DNA from: Strigops habroptila
Taxonomy: Eukaryota > Chordata > Aves > Psittaciformes > Psittacidae
Length of the DNA stretch: 64,000 bases
Direction: 5' to 3'
Assembly (NCBI RefSeq): GCF_004027225.2
Contig: NC_046360.1
Coordinates: 1,414,001-1,478,000, forward strand
Shown here: positions 28,501 through 40,109 of the stretch, in pieces
Numbering within the stretch: position 1 is the stretch's first letter
Layout of the letters: every line of letters starts with the position of its first letter
Notes under the pieces: model-generated
Database searches by the model: none
Told to the model about the DNA's origin: nothing
The model's input: only the letters and a program-made list of their open reading frames with translations
Position numbers and translations under genes: made by a program

Positions 28501-30411
28501 GGGGTTCAGCCCCACTGCCAGCCTGTGCATGGCAGCTCTGCTCCAACAACAGTAACAACAGCATCGCACTGGGCTTGGGCCTGATGGTGTCATGTCATAG
28601 TGCAGTTTCTCTGCTCTTCCTGTACTGCCTGTAACTGATCTATGGTTTGTTTTTACAGCCAGCAGTGAAGCTGCTGTATAACAGAAGCAACAACAAATAT
28701 TCCTACACCAGGTAAGTGACTTATTTGAAGTTTTAATAGACTAAAACCCATGCTAAGCATTTGCTTTTCCCTCACTCGGAACCAGTGACAGATTGCTGCT
28801 GGCATGCACTCCAATTTTTCCCCTATTAATTTCAAACGTCAGTCAGAAGGGAGCTTGCTGTCATCAATGGAAGGCTATTGCTGTGCCAGTGGAGTTCCTC
28901 TCATACTTCAGTGCAGCTGGCAGAGGCTCCTGGCCAGCTGCTGGCCTGCATTCCCCACGGGCTGCAGCACGTTCTTTGAATGCAGGAAGCTTTCCGTGCT
29001 GCAGTGTTCTCAAGAAGTGGTAAAATCAAGGCTGGGACCTTGTCTCCCTTTCCTTATTCTGTGTATATTCCGTGATACAATGCTGTTCCCATCCAGCTGG
29101 CGCTGAGCTTGAGCTTAGGAGTGGTTTTACTTGGGTGATAGAGTTTTATACACCAATGCAATGGTCCTGGGCAGTATTATTCTCAGTACTGCTGATGTAT
29201 GACTGTTCTTCAGCAGCAGGTTTTCCTGCTAGTGCTAAAGTGGATAAATAAGTTATCCACTGCAGGGCTGGATGCCAGCTGTAAGCACTGCCCTGCTAGA
29301 GACAGAGTGAGCCAAAGGAAACCGGGCTTACCGGCCTGTAGGTGCTCACTGCCTGAGCCCCGTTGTGTTCTGCGTGCTGCCTTCAGTACCTTGACGTGAC
29401 CACTGCCTCCCTTCATCCCTCGCAGCAACTCCGATGACAACATGCTGAAGAACATCGAGCTGTTTGACAAGCTGTCCTTGAGGTTTAATGGGAGAGTGCT
29501 CTTCATAAAGGATGTGATCGGAGACGAGATCTGCTGCTGGTCTTTCTACGGGCAGGGGCGGAAGATCGCCGAAGTCTGCTGCACTTCCATCGTCTATGCC
29601 ACTGAGAAGAAACAGACAAAGGTAAGAGCAAAGCCCTGGATGCTTCCAGCAAGGGGCTGCTGGCAGCAGCTTCCTGGCATCTGGTCCACTCTGAACACTC
29701 CTTTCTTTGTTGAGCATCTCTGTAGAATAATCGGTGCCATTCAAAGTGGTGCTGGTCCAGGGGGTTCGTTGGGGCAGGCGCTGCTTGCCTGTGGCACTTA
29801 CACAGGCTGGTTGTGGTATCCCTTAATGCAGGTTCAGTCCAGTTCTTTATCTTTAGACAAACTTGTGTATTTGAGCAGCTTTGGTTGACACCCCTGTGTA
29901 AAGACAGATCCTGGTGAGCAATGACATGACTTCACTGTGCCACCTTCCCTTACCTTCCCCGGGGGAAACCTGTCTGAGGCTGCCCTGTGGGCCGGCCAGC
30001 TCTGAAAACAACCCTGTTTGCTGGCTCAAAAGCCAATACCAGAAACGATCGTGCTGGGAAGGATTCCTGTGGCCAGAGTGCAATTAGGAAACTTTAAGAC
30101 CAGAAGGGTGTCAGGGATTAAAAACAAGGCGACGCTGTGCCCGCAGCGCCTGGCCACGGGCGCGAGTGACCTCCTCTTTGCTGGGCGCGCAGGTGGAGTT
30201 CCCGGAAGCCCGCATCTACGAGGAGACACTGAACATTCTGCTCTACGAGTCGCAGGACGGGCGGGGACCCGACAACGCGCTGCTGGAGGCCACCGGCGGC
30301 GCCGCGGGTCGCTCCCATCACCTGGAGGAGGACGAGGAGCGGGAGCGCATCGAGCGCGTGCGCAGGATCCACATCAAGCGCCCGGACGACAGGGCCCACC
30401 TGCACCAGTGA
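22035..30411 (+). CDS. KCTD10: KCTD10, BTB/POZ-domain CUL3 adaptor (7 coding exons)
   Basis: KCTD10 is a member of the KCTD10/KCTD13/TNFAIP1 (BACURD) group. These proteins oligomerise through the BTB/T1 domain, bind CUL3 and direct substrates such as RhoA-family GTPases to ubiquitination; KCTD10 also binds PCNA. Exons: 22035-22037 (only the ATG), 23424-23637, 27729-27898, 28353-28439, 28659-28711, 29426-29621, 30193-30411. Total is 942 nt, giving 313 aa, the human length, with all junction phases matching. The BTB/T1 domain is at about residues 31-135, beginning [16 protein letters not shown]. The C-terminus is very basic and ends RAHLHQ before TGA. The start codon is the last three bases of exon 1, so the second exon begins GAAGAGATG; an internal Met4 (MSGESVV) could also start. 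No damage was seen. Confidence 0.97.
22055..22125 (+). other. G-run cluster at start of KCTD10 intron 1
   Basis: Directly after the exon 1 donor (GTGAGG) the plus strand carries many runs of three to nine G separated by short loops. This fits a G-quadruplex-forming sequence on the non-template strand. Function is inferred only. Confidence 0.5.
23424..27898 (+). CDS. KCTD10: KCTD10 BTB/T1-encoding exons 2 and 3
   Basis: Exon 2 (23424-23637) and exon 3 (27729-27898) together encode residues 2-129. They contain the T1-type fold typical of KCTD proteins: [41 protein letters not shown] and [18 protein letters not shown]. They are split by a 4.1-kb intron inside the Gly73 codon (G|GC). Confidence 0.93.
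23638..27728 (+). other. KCTD10: KCTD10 intron 2
   Basis: This is the largest KCTD10 intron. Apart from one CR1 copy at 23.87-24.21 kb I recognised nothing; the open frames in it have no similarity to known proteins. Confidence 0.8.
23868..24207 (+). mobile_element. CR1 LINE, 340-bp 3' end in KCTD10 intron 2
   Basis: The copy reads in the sense direction from about CCAGTGCCTAAAAGGGCT to the 3' tail TTTCTATGGTTCTATGG. It includes the segment GAGGCGCTGGCACAGGGTG and the box GGTGTCCCTGCCCGTGGC shared with the other copies. It is 5'-truncated, as usual for CR1, and in gene orientation. Confidence 0.93.
28347..28352 (+). promoter_or_regulatory. KCTD10: Tandem (NAGNAG) splice acceptor of KCTD10 exon 4
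   Basis: The intron ends TTTCAGCAG before AACAAAGATGCG. Use of the second AG gives [10 protein letters not shown] as in the known protein. Use of the first AG inserts one extra Gln (LQ-Q-NKD) and keeps the frame. Both AGs are plausible acceptors. Confidence 0.7.
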
Positions 30412-30440
30412 CTGCTGCGGCGCTGCCCCGGGGCGCTGCC
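30130..30440 (+). other. KCTD10: CpG-dense terminal coding exon of KCTD10
   Basis: The end of intron 6 and the last coding exon are much richer in CpG than the surrounding introns and the 3'UTR, forming a small intragenic CpG cluster. It encodes residues 242-313 including the acidic/basic [19 protein letters not shown] tail. Confidence 0.55.
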
Positions 30441-31946
30441 CCGCTCTGCTCCAGCGCCTGCGGCACAGGAGCAGCGCTGCCACTCGCCTTCAACAGAGGC
30501 TGTAAATTACGTTGTGTAACAAACTAGGTTATTTGGGGTATTTAAATGCAGTAGTTGTAGGACAAGGATCAAGGAGGTTACTGGGCAGCCGATAGATACT
30601 GTAAGGACCTGGTGAGCAGCTGGAGAAATGCCCGGAATTGTTAGCACTCTTGTCTTTGCTGTAGGGAGGAAGGGGGCTGGCTTCCTTTGGCTTATAGTAA
30701 CTATCCTGCACTTTAAAACAAACATACAGTCAGTCAGCCACACACCTCCCCTCCGGCACTCACTGACCCTGTCTCCTCCCAGGCAGAGAAATGGGGTGAT
30801 CTGAACACACCTGAGCTGCTGCAGAGCTCCCTTCTCCCTTCAGGCAGTAGGGTTGGTGGCTCAGGAGTGCCTCGGGGTGACTCCCAGGAGGACACAGGAC
30901 ACGTGCTGACTTGATTCCTGTAGTGCTGGGGGAGCTGCTGCTCAAAGGGTTCAGCAGAGCTGCTACAGCTCTGAGCTCTGGAGACCCTCCTCTTCTTTAT
31001 CTGAATGGTTCAAGGGTGGAAGATGTTAAAATTCCTCCAAAAGGAGGATTGGGAGCAAATTGCATGGGATTGCTTTTCCTTAGGGTGGTGTTGCTGCCCG
31101 TTAGCGCTTAGAACTTCTGCCTGACCCCGGCTCTCAGCTGGGGTTGGTTTCCATCAGCTCACACCTCAGTGGGCTGAGCTTCCCTTACTGCAGCTGAGGC
31201 AGGAGCTGGGCTCAGACTCCCTGCGCCAGCCCAGCAGCTGTAGCTCAGTTCTGTAACTGATACAGGAGCATTGTCTTGCTCTGAGTAAGGACAACACAAG
31301 TACCATGGGGACGAGGAGCAGAGAAGGGCCCAGAGGCAGTTAGTCCTTGTTTGACTTTATCCTGAGCACGTTCCAGGTCTCTTCAGAAGTGGCAGCTGTG
31401 TGTGGAAGGGCAGAGCTGAAGCGCTGCATGCAGGAGGCCGCTGGGGTCTGGCTGCTTCTAAGAGTACTTTTCTAGCATGAATGAATATTTTATCTACCTC
31501 CTCATCTCTTGTTGCCTATCGTGGACTCAAGTAACAATTACAGGGGAGGATGGTGTGTTACTCAATAGGACTGGATGCTGGAGGCTAATGACCAGAGCCA
31601 CAGCTCTGATGCTTAATGAGAGGGAGGGAAACGCATGTAGGAAGTCTTAAACTTCAGGCTGGTACCTTGGCAGACACCAGAGGACTTTGGCCTATTCTAG
31701 AGGGTTTTTGGCCCTTCATCTGTAGTATCTCACACTGGCCTTAATGGCCAGACATCTCATATGGAGCAGCAGCTCCATGTCCCTGTTCCTTTGTTATCTT
31801 CCTGCTGCAAGGATTCCAACTCCTGGCTCAGGGCTGTTAATGTTAAAACCAAAGGTGTTGCCAGCATCACCAGCTACGTTACTCCAACACTTGTTTCAAA
31901 GAGCAGTTCCACCCCAAACTCGGTAGAGCTTGTCTGTAGTGGCTAA

Positions 31947-31952
31947 AATAAA
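31947..31952 (+). terminator. KCTD10: Proximal KCTD10 poly(A) signal (AATAAA)
   Basis: This canonical AATAAA lies 1.5 kb after the stop codon. It is a candidate for a shorter mRNA form. Confidence 0.5.
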
Positions 31953-33532
31953 GTATTAAGTGTTTGCTTAGTGGTACAATTTTGAATCAAGTTAAGCTAC
32001 AATGATTTCAAAGTTAGGCTGAGGTCATCCTGCTGGTAACCAAAGACTTTTCTAAGCTACAGGCAGCTGCTGTGGCAGATGGGGTTGTTGTACCTGTCTC
32101 CTCTCCTCTTTCTTCTTCAGCTACTGCTTCCTAAGAGCTCAGCAGCTTCAGCTCTGTCCTGACAGTTACAGGCTTCTCTTGCAAGCTGTACTTACCTGTG
32201 TTTGCAACACACTGTGGGGTTGCAGAGGTCCATAGTGCAGAGTGTTGTGAAGGACGCAGTGCCTCTCCCTTCTTACCTTCCTGATGTGACAAGCTGGGGT
32301 GTGTGGAAGGGAAGTCCCCTGAATTGCTCTGCTGCTGCAGCTGTGTACTTTGACACTCACCGGCTGTTTGTGGGGTTGAGGGTCTGGAACAGACCCACTG
32401 CCCTGGAAGGGTCCAGGCCCTGCCCTGGCTAAAGCTGTTCAGTCTGGCTGCTGTGCCCCAGCCCTCCCCTGCAGCAAACCCTGCTCCCTTTGCTAACCCC
32501 CGAGAGCTGGCTCTCCCGTGGGCCAGGCCAGGCTCCTCCTCAGCTGTGCTGAGCCGCTGCCTCCCACCACAGCCACTCCAGCACCCCCCCGGCGCTGCTC
32601 AGACAAACCCCGTCACGTCCCGCAGCGCAGGAGCGGGTTCAGCTGCAGGAGGTGACGTGTGGTGACACTAGTGCTAAGCACCCGACGGGTCACAGCTCTG
32701 TGATTAACGTCTCTGTAAATAGGTTCTTAACTGGCTTCAGGATTTCCTCTTTCAGGTTTTGCTAACTAAGTTCTTAGAAACCAGGGGATGGTTCTTTTTA
32801 CTCTTTGTACAGCAGTTTATAGAGCTGTGGGTTCAGTCGCTCCAGGAGAGTTGGAGTAGTTTCACTTTTGTTACTGCATTTATGGGCAGACTCTGCTTTA
32901 ACCCTCCCCATGCTGGAGCTGTGTAGCAAAGATGTCCTGGTGTCACCTTAGAACATCCTGTACCTGCTGCCCACTTGTCCTCGGGCTGTGGAGAGAGGCT
33001 TTGTTAATGCCATTGCACAAATGCTCTCAGCTCTTGAGCCTTTTTACTGTAAATGGTTTTGCTCCACAGCTCCCAGGTGAAGGTGGGAGCAGGTTCTGGC
33101 CACGAGCAGCTCTGGCTTAGCTGGTTCTGCCACCCGTGGACAGGGAGCACAGAGCTGGCTGCTTTGGTTCTCCAGCCCCACGCACCAGACACCAAGAGTG
33201 ACAGTACAGCAGCACAGAGTGACTCAAATCTGACTTGTGGAAGTGATTTTGTCCAGCAGCAGCTTTAACCCTGGGGGGGGTTAGATCTCCCATCGGGGTG
33301 TTTACTCCCACCTGTATCCATGTAGTTGTAGCACCAGTCTTACCTTAGAGCAAAGGGCAGGTAGATCCTTTCAGTCTAAATGGAGTTGTTCCGTCTCACA
33401 GGCAACAGCAGCAAATTCCTCTGTTCTGTACAATCATTCCCTCCTACTTTATACTTATGCACAGGAAAAGCTTCAGCTGCAGCTCAGTGTATGGTTGATG
33501 TTTGCAATATGTACTTTTTTTTAATGTAACAC

Positions 33533-33538
33533 AATAAA
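33533..33538 (+). terminator. KCTD10: Distal KCTD10 poly(A) signal (AATAAA)
   Basis: The canonical AATAAA follows a T-rich stretch (TACTTTTTTTTAATG). A GT/T-containing stretch 20-40 nt downstream could act as the downstream element. It lies about 35 bp from an opposed AATAAA on the minus strand. Confidence 0.6.
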
Positions 33539-33571
33539 TTAGAAGATATTTCATATTTACATGTGAGTCAC

Positions 33572-33577
33572 TTTATT
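33572..33577 (-). terminator. MYO1H: Distal minus-strand poly(A) signal facing KCTD10
   Basis: TTTATT on the plus strand reads AATAAA in the MYO1H direction. If used, MYO1H mRNA would end near 33555, meeting the KCTD10 3' end. A proximal MYO1H signal at 34538-34543 is at least as likely. Confidence 0.35.
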
Positions 33578-33599
33578 ACTTGTCTGAAGCCGTCCTCGG

Positions 33600-34721
33600 G
33601 GTCCATGATCTGTAAAGAACTGTCAAGAAGAAACACCAGACATCATCCTCCCCCTGCTTGTTGGTTTTACCTCCCAGCACTGCTCACAGCAGTGATCTGG
33701 CTCTTTGGCCTCTGCAGAGCCCAGGCTGTGAAGGCAGCAAGTCCCAGCTCTCAGGCTGCAGTTCCAGCCCAGGCAGAGCTGGAGCAGGGGCTGCACCAGT
33801 TTGCCTCAACGTGAGGCAGCAGAGGAAGCGCGATGCACACAGCAGTAAAACAGCGTCCAAGTGGGAGGTGCAGAGAATTCCCACCTTCCATCCCCTCCCC
33901 TTGGACACCTCAAGGGAGCAGCAGTGCCTACCACACATGAGCAAACAGACTCCTAATGCAGTGGATAGAAAAGAAGGTTCTTCAGCAGCAGGAGGCTGGT
34001 TTCTTCTTGCTCTAAGCCAACACATCCCTCTAAGAGCGGACGTTTTGGTCATCTTTTAAGGTTTTGCTTCCTGCTGTGCAGGGAGAACCAGGACCGTGTT
34101 ACCTGAACAGCAAAGCTCTTCCCCAGGCCAGAGCAGACAAGACAAGCTCAGTGAGGTTTCCAGGTGAGCAGCTTCAGAGGCTGCAGCACCAGTAAGACCA
34201 CCAGCACCATCCCTGCTGCCACATTGAACCATCTCTCTGTGTGCCAAAGGTTCAGCTGCTGCCTCTAAAGGCTTTGCCAGCTTGACCGAGAGAAAAGGTG
34301 GTTTCAGACCAGAGTTACCTTCACTGGTGCAGTTCTGGGTGAGCTGTGACTCAGGGCACAGCCAGAGAAGCCTTTCTGCTTCTGTACCAACCCTTCCTGA
34401 CTGCTCAGAGCTCTCAGCTCTGAGTGCCCAGAGATGGACATTTTACACATGGAACTGCAGCTTTTAGTTTAAATGTCTCCCTGTGACTGGGTAATGAGCA
34501 CCTTTGCTCACTGGAATGTTACAGCAAGATAATGTCATTTATTTAGCTATAGTTGAATAACTTTAAGCTATAAAAAAGAGCCTAAAAGATGCAAGCAAAC
34601 TCAAATCACAGCAGCCCTGTGGCATCACAGATTCCAGGGCAGGTGCGAGTGCTGGTCTCATCCTGCAGGCTCCTTTCTGCTCCTGGCCAAGACAGCAACC
34701 AGGAACAGGGACTGTTCCTCA
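33600..34721 (-). other. MYO1H: MYO1H 3'UTR / downstream flank
   Basis: This lies between the MYO1H stop codon and the opposed poly(A) signals. No recognisable exon or repeat was seen. Confidence 0.5.
34538..34543 (-). terminator. MYO1H: Proximal MYO1H poly(A) signal (AATAAA)
   Basis: AATAAA on the minus strand, about 180 nt after the MYO1H stop codon, would give a short 3'UTR. Confidence 0.5.
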
Positions 34722-37700
34722 TCAAGACTTTGCCTGGGTTGACACCTGGATGAGAAAAGGAAGGAGACATTAGATCAGGTACAAGTGTGATGTCCCTGAG
34801 GTGTCCTGTCTATGGAAAAAGAGGTTGTGTGGTTTCTGTTTAACAGTTGGCATGTAAAGACAACCCCCTTCATCTCCAGACTGCAAGGACAACTAATGGG
34901 AACCCCAAAGGGATTACACTTCCATGTGTAATTCCTCCATGGAGCTGTGAGCTAACAGCACCAAACACACTAAGCCCAGCAGTAAAGCACAAAGAATCAC
35001 ACCTTCCCCTATTCCTCTGCCCATGCTAGCTGGGGAGAGCAAGCAGCAGTGACAATTCATGCGCAAGGTGCAGCTTCCGACCTGGCCGTGACCATCTATT
35101 ATGTGTTACCTTACATAGGTAGTTACTGATGGAGTAGTTACATCACGCACTTCTGCTCTGCAAGAGGAATCAAGTCCTCCTGAACTCACACAAAGGGCCC
35201 TGCCTGGAGCTGAGCTGTGCTTTCTGCAGGGGCTGAGCAAAGGAGAAAGCACAAGGCACGTTCCAGGGCTTGGCTGAGGCCTTACCACTGTTAGTTGTCC
35301 AGTTTTGGCTTTGAAGACCTGAGACTCCTGCCCAAGAGAGAACACCATTGTCCCTTCCTTCCCAGAGCCAATGCGGAACTGAAGGCTGCAAATACAGACA
35401 GAATTACTCATTAGATGCTTTCCTTACAATAGGCTTTACTCTGAGCCCTCTTTATTTCTGTTCCCTTGGCAAGTCCCCTTAGATTAGAAGATCAGAGCCC
35501 TCCAGCTTAGGTAAATTTCCTAAACAATTGCATTACAGCACCCACGCCAGGAGGGTTCGATGAATGGAGCGTCCTGCCTGGTCCAGGCATTTGGATTTTC
35601 CTGGAGCAATTAAGCACCGGAAGACAAGCAGATCTGACCTGCAGAAAGCCACTGAACACACAGAATCTAATTACAACTGAAATGCAAAGGCCAGAGAGGA
35701 AAGCTGGAGCAGAAGCCTGGGTTTCATGTGCCACTTTCAATTCATGTAGAGATTTGAGAGACAGACTGCAACCACCTGCCATTAGCTCGGTGGCGTGACT
35801 GAGAAGGTTCCTGTGCTCCAACATCACATTTCAGGGTCTTCTCAAGCTTTCAGGGAGAGGAGCATTTATCCTGAAGTGACCCAGGCTCAGCCCAGGAGGC
35901 TTTTCTCAGTCCATGCTAATGGGATCTGCTGCAAAACCACTAAACCACAACCTTACACCCAGGTCACATCAGCAGAAGCCTGAAAAAAGTGGTTTTAAAG
36001 TACAGGCACCTGTAATCAAGTTGATGCTTTAGGAAGGTGAGTCATGGGCAGCTCCTAGAGCAGAGCAGCACCAGCAGGGTACAAACACAGCCAGCAAGGA
36101 AGGAAGCTTCATCAGCATGGGGAAAAAGGTCCAGGGGTGGGGCAGCCACAGCTTCTCTGGGCACCCTGTGCCAGCGCCTCAGCACCCTCACAGGGAAGAG
36201 CTTCTGCCCAAGAGCTCATCTCAGTCTCCCCTCTGGCAGGTTAAAGCCATTCCTCTTTCTGATGCAGCCCACAATAACCAGCTCAGGGCACTGTGTGCTG
36301 TTACTAGTTTTGACTTAAGTACTCCAGCCCTAAAAGTTTTGGAAGCAGGTTCTTCCCTAAAATACACCCTGCCTGACACCACCCATCCCACTGCCCTCCT
36401 TACCTTCCCTGCACGACTTTAACAAGGTGTTGCTTATTGGCCAGCATGCAGAGCTTAGTGACTGTCTCAAAGACGTGCTCACACTGAAGGATCACATCTC
36501 CCTGGAACAAGAAAGAGGCACAAAGTCATCAGGCATCACCCCAGCACATAAGCCACAGAGCAGCTGTGCAGAGAAACTCCTGTAGGAGTGGCTGCTGTGC
36601 AGAAGGGACAGATAACCACACAGCAATTACAACCACTGATAACTACACAGCAGTTACACCAGTTATGTACAAGTTTGGTTTGTTAAGTATCCTTTGCAGG
36701 CACTATTCAGGATTTAGAGCAACTTGGGCTCTAAAAAACAGGTAAGGGAAAGCTTTTGTGGTGAGACAGCAAGAATGTAGGTGTCCAGCTGATGACAGAA
36801 TTAGTAACCATCAGTAATTGGGGAATCCCAGCATTTCATAGGAAAATAGAATCCCAGCCTGGTTTGGGTTGAAGGGACCTTAAAGCTGATCCAGCTCCAA
36901 GCCACTGCCACGGGCAGGGACACCTTCCACTAGAGCAGGTTGCTCCAAGCCCCTGTGTCCAACCTGGCCTTGAACACTGCCAGGGATGGGGCATTAAGAT
37001 ATTAGATATTAAGCTATTAAAAACATCAACTACAAGACTTTACTATTTTCTACCTTCTGCTTGTTGTCCTCAGGAACATGAATGACCACGATCCCATCAC
37101 TCAGGTTACTGGTGGAAATACCTTCAAGCAAAAAGCAGGAATTAGAGGGAAAACTGCCAAAGACGGTTCCAGGCCAGTGTTATGGTGGCTGCTCCTGCAG
37201 GGGCAGTGACTCCAGCCTTTGTTTTGGGAAGGCAGGAGGGAGAAAGTACACATTCCAGCCTGGACTGCAGTTCAGGCAGGATTAAAAAGTACCGAAAAAG
37301 GGTGGCGATGTGTAGGTTGGGTTTTCTGTTTCCTCCCCTCCATGCCAGCAGAAAGCAATCTCCTCCTGCATGTAAGTGTTTCAGAGAAACACTTAAGGTA
37401 ATTAAGAGTCCTCTTAAACTTACACTTCGAGGAGCTGCACGCTGACACCCAGCCCCTTTATCCATCCCCCAGGAAAAAGCCTTCTCGGGCAGCTCATTGC
37501 TTCAAATTCCTCTGAAAGATGGAGTTGCACAAGTCCATCTTCCCACCCCAAAGCCCACATGCAGCAAGGACAGACCCCACTGGTTTCCACCCTTACCTTT
37601 CAGAGTGGCATAGTCTATTTTCTGCTTGATCTTGGCCATTTCCACCACGTAGGCTGAGGACTGGGTCAGGACAAGGAGCCGGTCCCGTGCTTTGAACCCG

Positions 37701-40109
37701 TTCCTGTCGTACTTTATCACGGGGGTCACATACTGAAAACAACAAGTTGGTATCAGCATTGCTCAGTACCACAGGGTGCTGTGCTGGAGCCAGGTCACAA
37801 GGAGCAGCTCTGCACCCTGGAGCTGCAGAACCTCTGCTCACAGCAGGCTGGTTTCCTTCTACTTGGACATGCAGATGGCAGAATGCTGCTTTGAGATAGA
37901 TGGTTTACCTGTGCCCTCTATGCCGTGCCCATGGGAAGTGCAGCACGCACCTGCACTGCTGCAGCCCCAAGAGGGTTTGTGATGCTTTTTTAAGCTTTTA
38001 TTAAAAGGAATCTTAAGTAACTTTTGTCCAGGTGCATTTTGAGACCTGCCTCCAGTTTAAGAGCAAGGAAATACTCTGTACACTGCTACTGCATGGCTGC
38101 AAGGCAGCCTCAGGTACCACAGAACGCCCAGTATGTGTGACCAGCCAGCTCCAGGGCTTCAGGGAAGCTGGTTCAAGGGCTGCTGTCCTCCAGTTCCCCT
38201 TCCCTTACCTTGATCTTCTCACCGTGGAGGAGCTGCAGTACTTTGGGGTTTATATCATTCTCTTCTAAGGAGGAAACCAGAAAGATAAACTGAGTGCAGG
38301 CGACAGCCAGCCACCATTCCCACCAGCACAACCCCAGAGAGATGCATTCATTGTCTTTATCCCATTAAACCTTGTTCCCTTTGTAACACTCCCTTCTGAA
38401 CCAAGGGTTCCAGCTACTCCCAAACCCATTTCTGTGGTTCTTCCTGCCTGACAAGTAATTCACATGGGGGGTTATGGCCTGTTCTTGGGTCTGTGCTTGG
38501 TTCAGGCCCTGGCCCAGGCACAAGGAAGACTTGTGCCAAGAACCACCCAGAACATTTCTCCTTCTGCACAGTGCTCCAGCTGAAGCTCTTTGGGAGCTTC
38601 CAACAACCCAGCATAGCACCCACACCACTGCCACTGCTCCCTACCAGGCTCCCAGATCCCTCTCCCTGCCCACACACTGCTAGGGCCTTCTTCTCATGCC
38701 TTCCACATGCTTAACACTGACTACACGGACTCCCAAGAGTCACATCCCTCCTGCCCAGCAGCTGGATCCCCATGCTCATTGTACCACCTGCACCCAGCCC
38801 CCTGCTTCATCTGTCATGGGTCCTGCTCCATCCCACCCCACAGGGATCTCCTGGGTTCACGGCTCTCCATCCCAAGAGGAATTCCAGATTTGAGAACAAA
38901 GTCTGGCAGATCAGTCTCCACATTCAGCATCACTGGACATGACATGACATGACAGAGGAAGGGAACTCAAATGGTCAGGCCCAAACACAGCAGGCGATGC
39001 TGCCTCTGTCAGATGGGAATTTCTCTTAGAAACCAAGTCTGTTCTGTCAGGAATGTTCCTGAGCAAGGAGCTGGGATCTTCAGGGGCTTGGGGGGTACTC
39101 ACTCAGCCGGGTGTCTGCGAAAGGCTGGTTGATGCTCTGCACGTAGCCCTCCTTCTTCCCTCGGAAAACAGCGCTTGTCACCACCTTCTGCTCTAACTGT
39201 TTTGACAAGGAACAGCCTTTACCCTCTTGGAGTTTCTCCATCAGGAACATCAGCAGTTGTACCACAGACACCATCATCCCTCATGCAGGATCTAACTGAC
39301 TTGTGCTGCTTTTCTTCCATCACCTATAGGTTGTTCCCATATTACACCAAAAAGGGGTAGCAGCGACTAAGTATTCCTACAGTTTTTTTCTTATTTATGG
39401 ATCTTTCCTACTACATGAAGTGCAGTTTTAATGCCATAAGACAAAACCCATTGATGTGTAGAACCACACTGTCCATTGCCAGGGCCACTGAAACCAACAG
39501 CAGGCTGAGGAGCAGCCGTGTGCAGAAGGTGCTGCCTGCCTTTCAGACAGGTCAGAGAGCAGAACCTGCACAGCCTGTTCTAACTCACACATTTACATCC
39601 CATGTATTACTTACCTGCACCTTCCTCTCAGCAGTAACACCTCGGCAGTATTTCCTTACTAGGTTCCGAATGCAGACTTTCTGTAGCATCTCAGATGTCT
39701 ACATTAAGGAAAAAAGAAACAGCAGGGGGGTTGTGCCAGCAGCTCCTGCTGCAGCCCTGACAGACACTCACCCAGTGCGAGCTGGTTTTAACATCCAGTC
39801 ACAAGCCTGTTTGAGCTCCCCCAGCCCAGAGACCCACCTACAAGGAGCTTTGCTACCAGAGCAGGGCTGATGCCCACCAAGCAGCTGAGTCATTTCTAGG
39901 GTTACTAAAAGCCACCTTCACCCCTCCCAAAGCCTGCAGCAACCCTCACCTCTTCCAGGATGGAAGGAGGTTGGAGCCAGCTCTTGTCCAAGACATTTTT
40001 TGGGACATGGTCTCTGAGCTTCATGAAGTACTTGTACTGCACAAGCCTCACAAATTCAATGTTCTCTGGGCAAAGGGGCTTCTTCCGATTGATGAAGCCA
40101 TTGATGAAC
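34722..40109 (-). CDS. MYO1H: MYO1H TH1 tail exons with PH-like lipid site
   Basis: The last nine exons encode the TH1 tail (about residues 760-1021). The segment [20 protein letters not shown] keeps Lys887 and Arg898, spaced 11 apart like the MYO1C phosphoinositide-binding pair. There is no SH3 domain, so this is a short-tailed class I myosin. The last exon codes only seven residues, VSTQAKS, then TGA. It was located by matching the human ending VSVRRKS, by phase, and by its TCATCCAG acceptor, so it is slightly less certain than the rest. Confidence 0.88.

Larger units (their letters stand above)
30412..33555 (+). other. KCTD10: KCTD10 3'UTR
   Basis: No coding exon was found on either strand. 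The stretch runs from the KCTD10 stop codon to just past the last plus-strand AATAAA. Two poly(A) signals (31947 and 33533) predict 3'UTRs of about 1.5 and 3.1 kb. Confidence 0.6.

Noticed and set aside
39411-39870. Plus-strand open frame of about 150 codons
   Set aside because: It overlaps a MYO1H exon in antisense and shows no similarity to any known protein.
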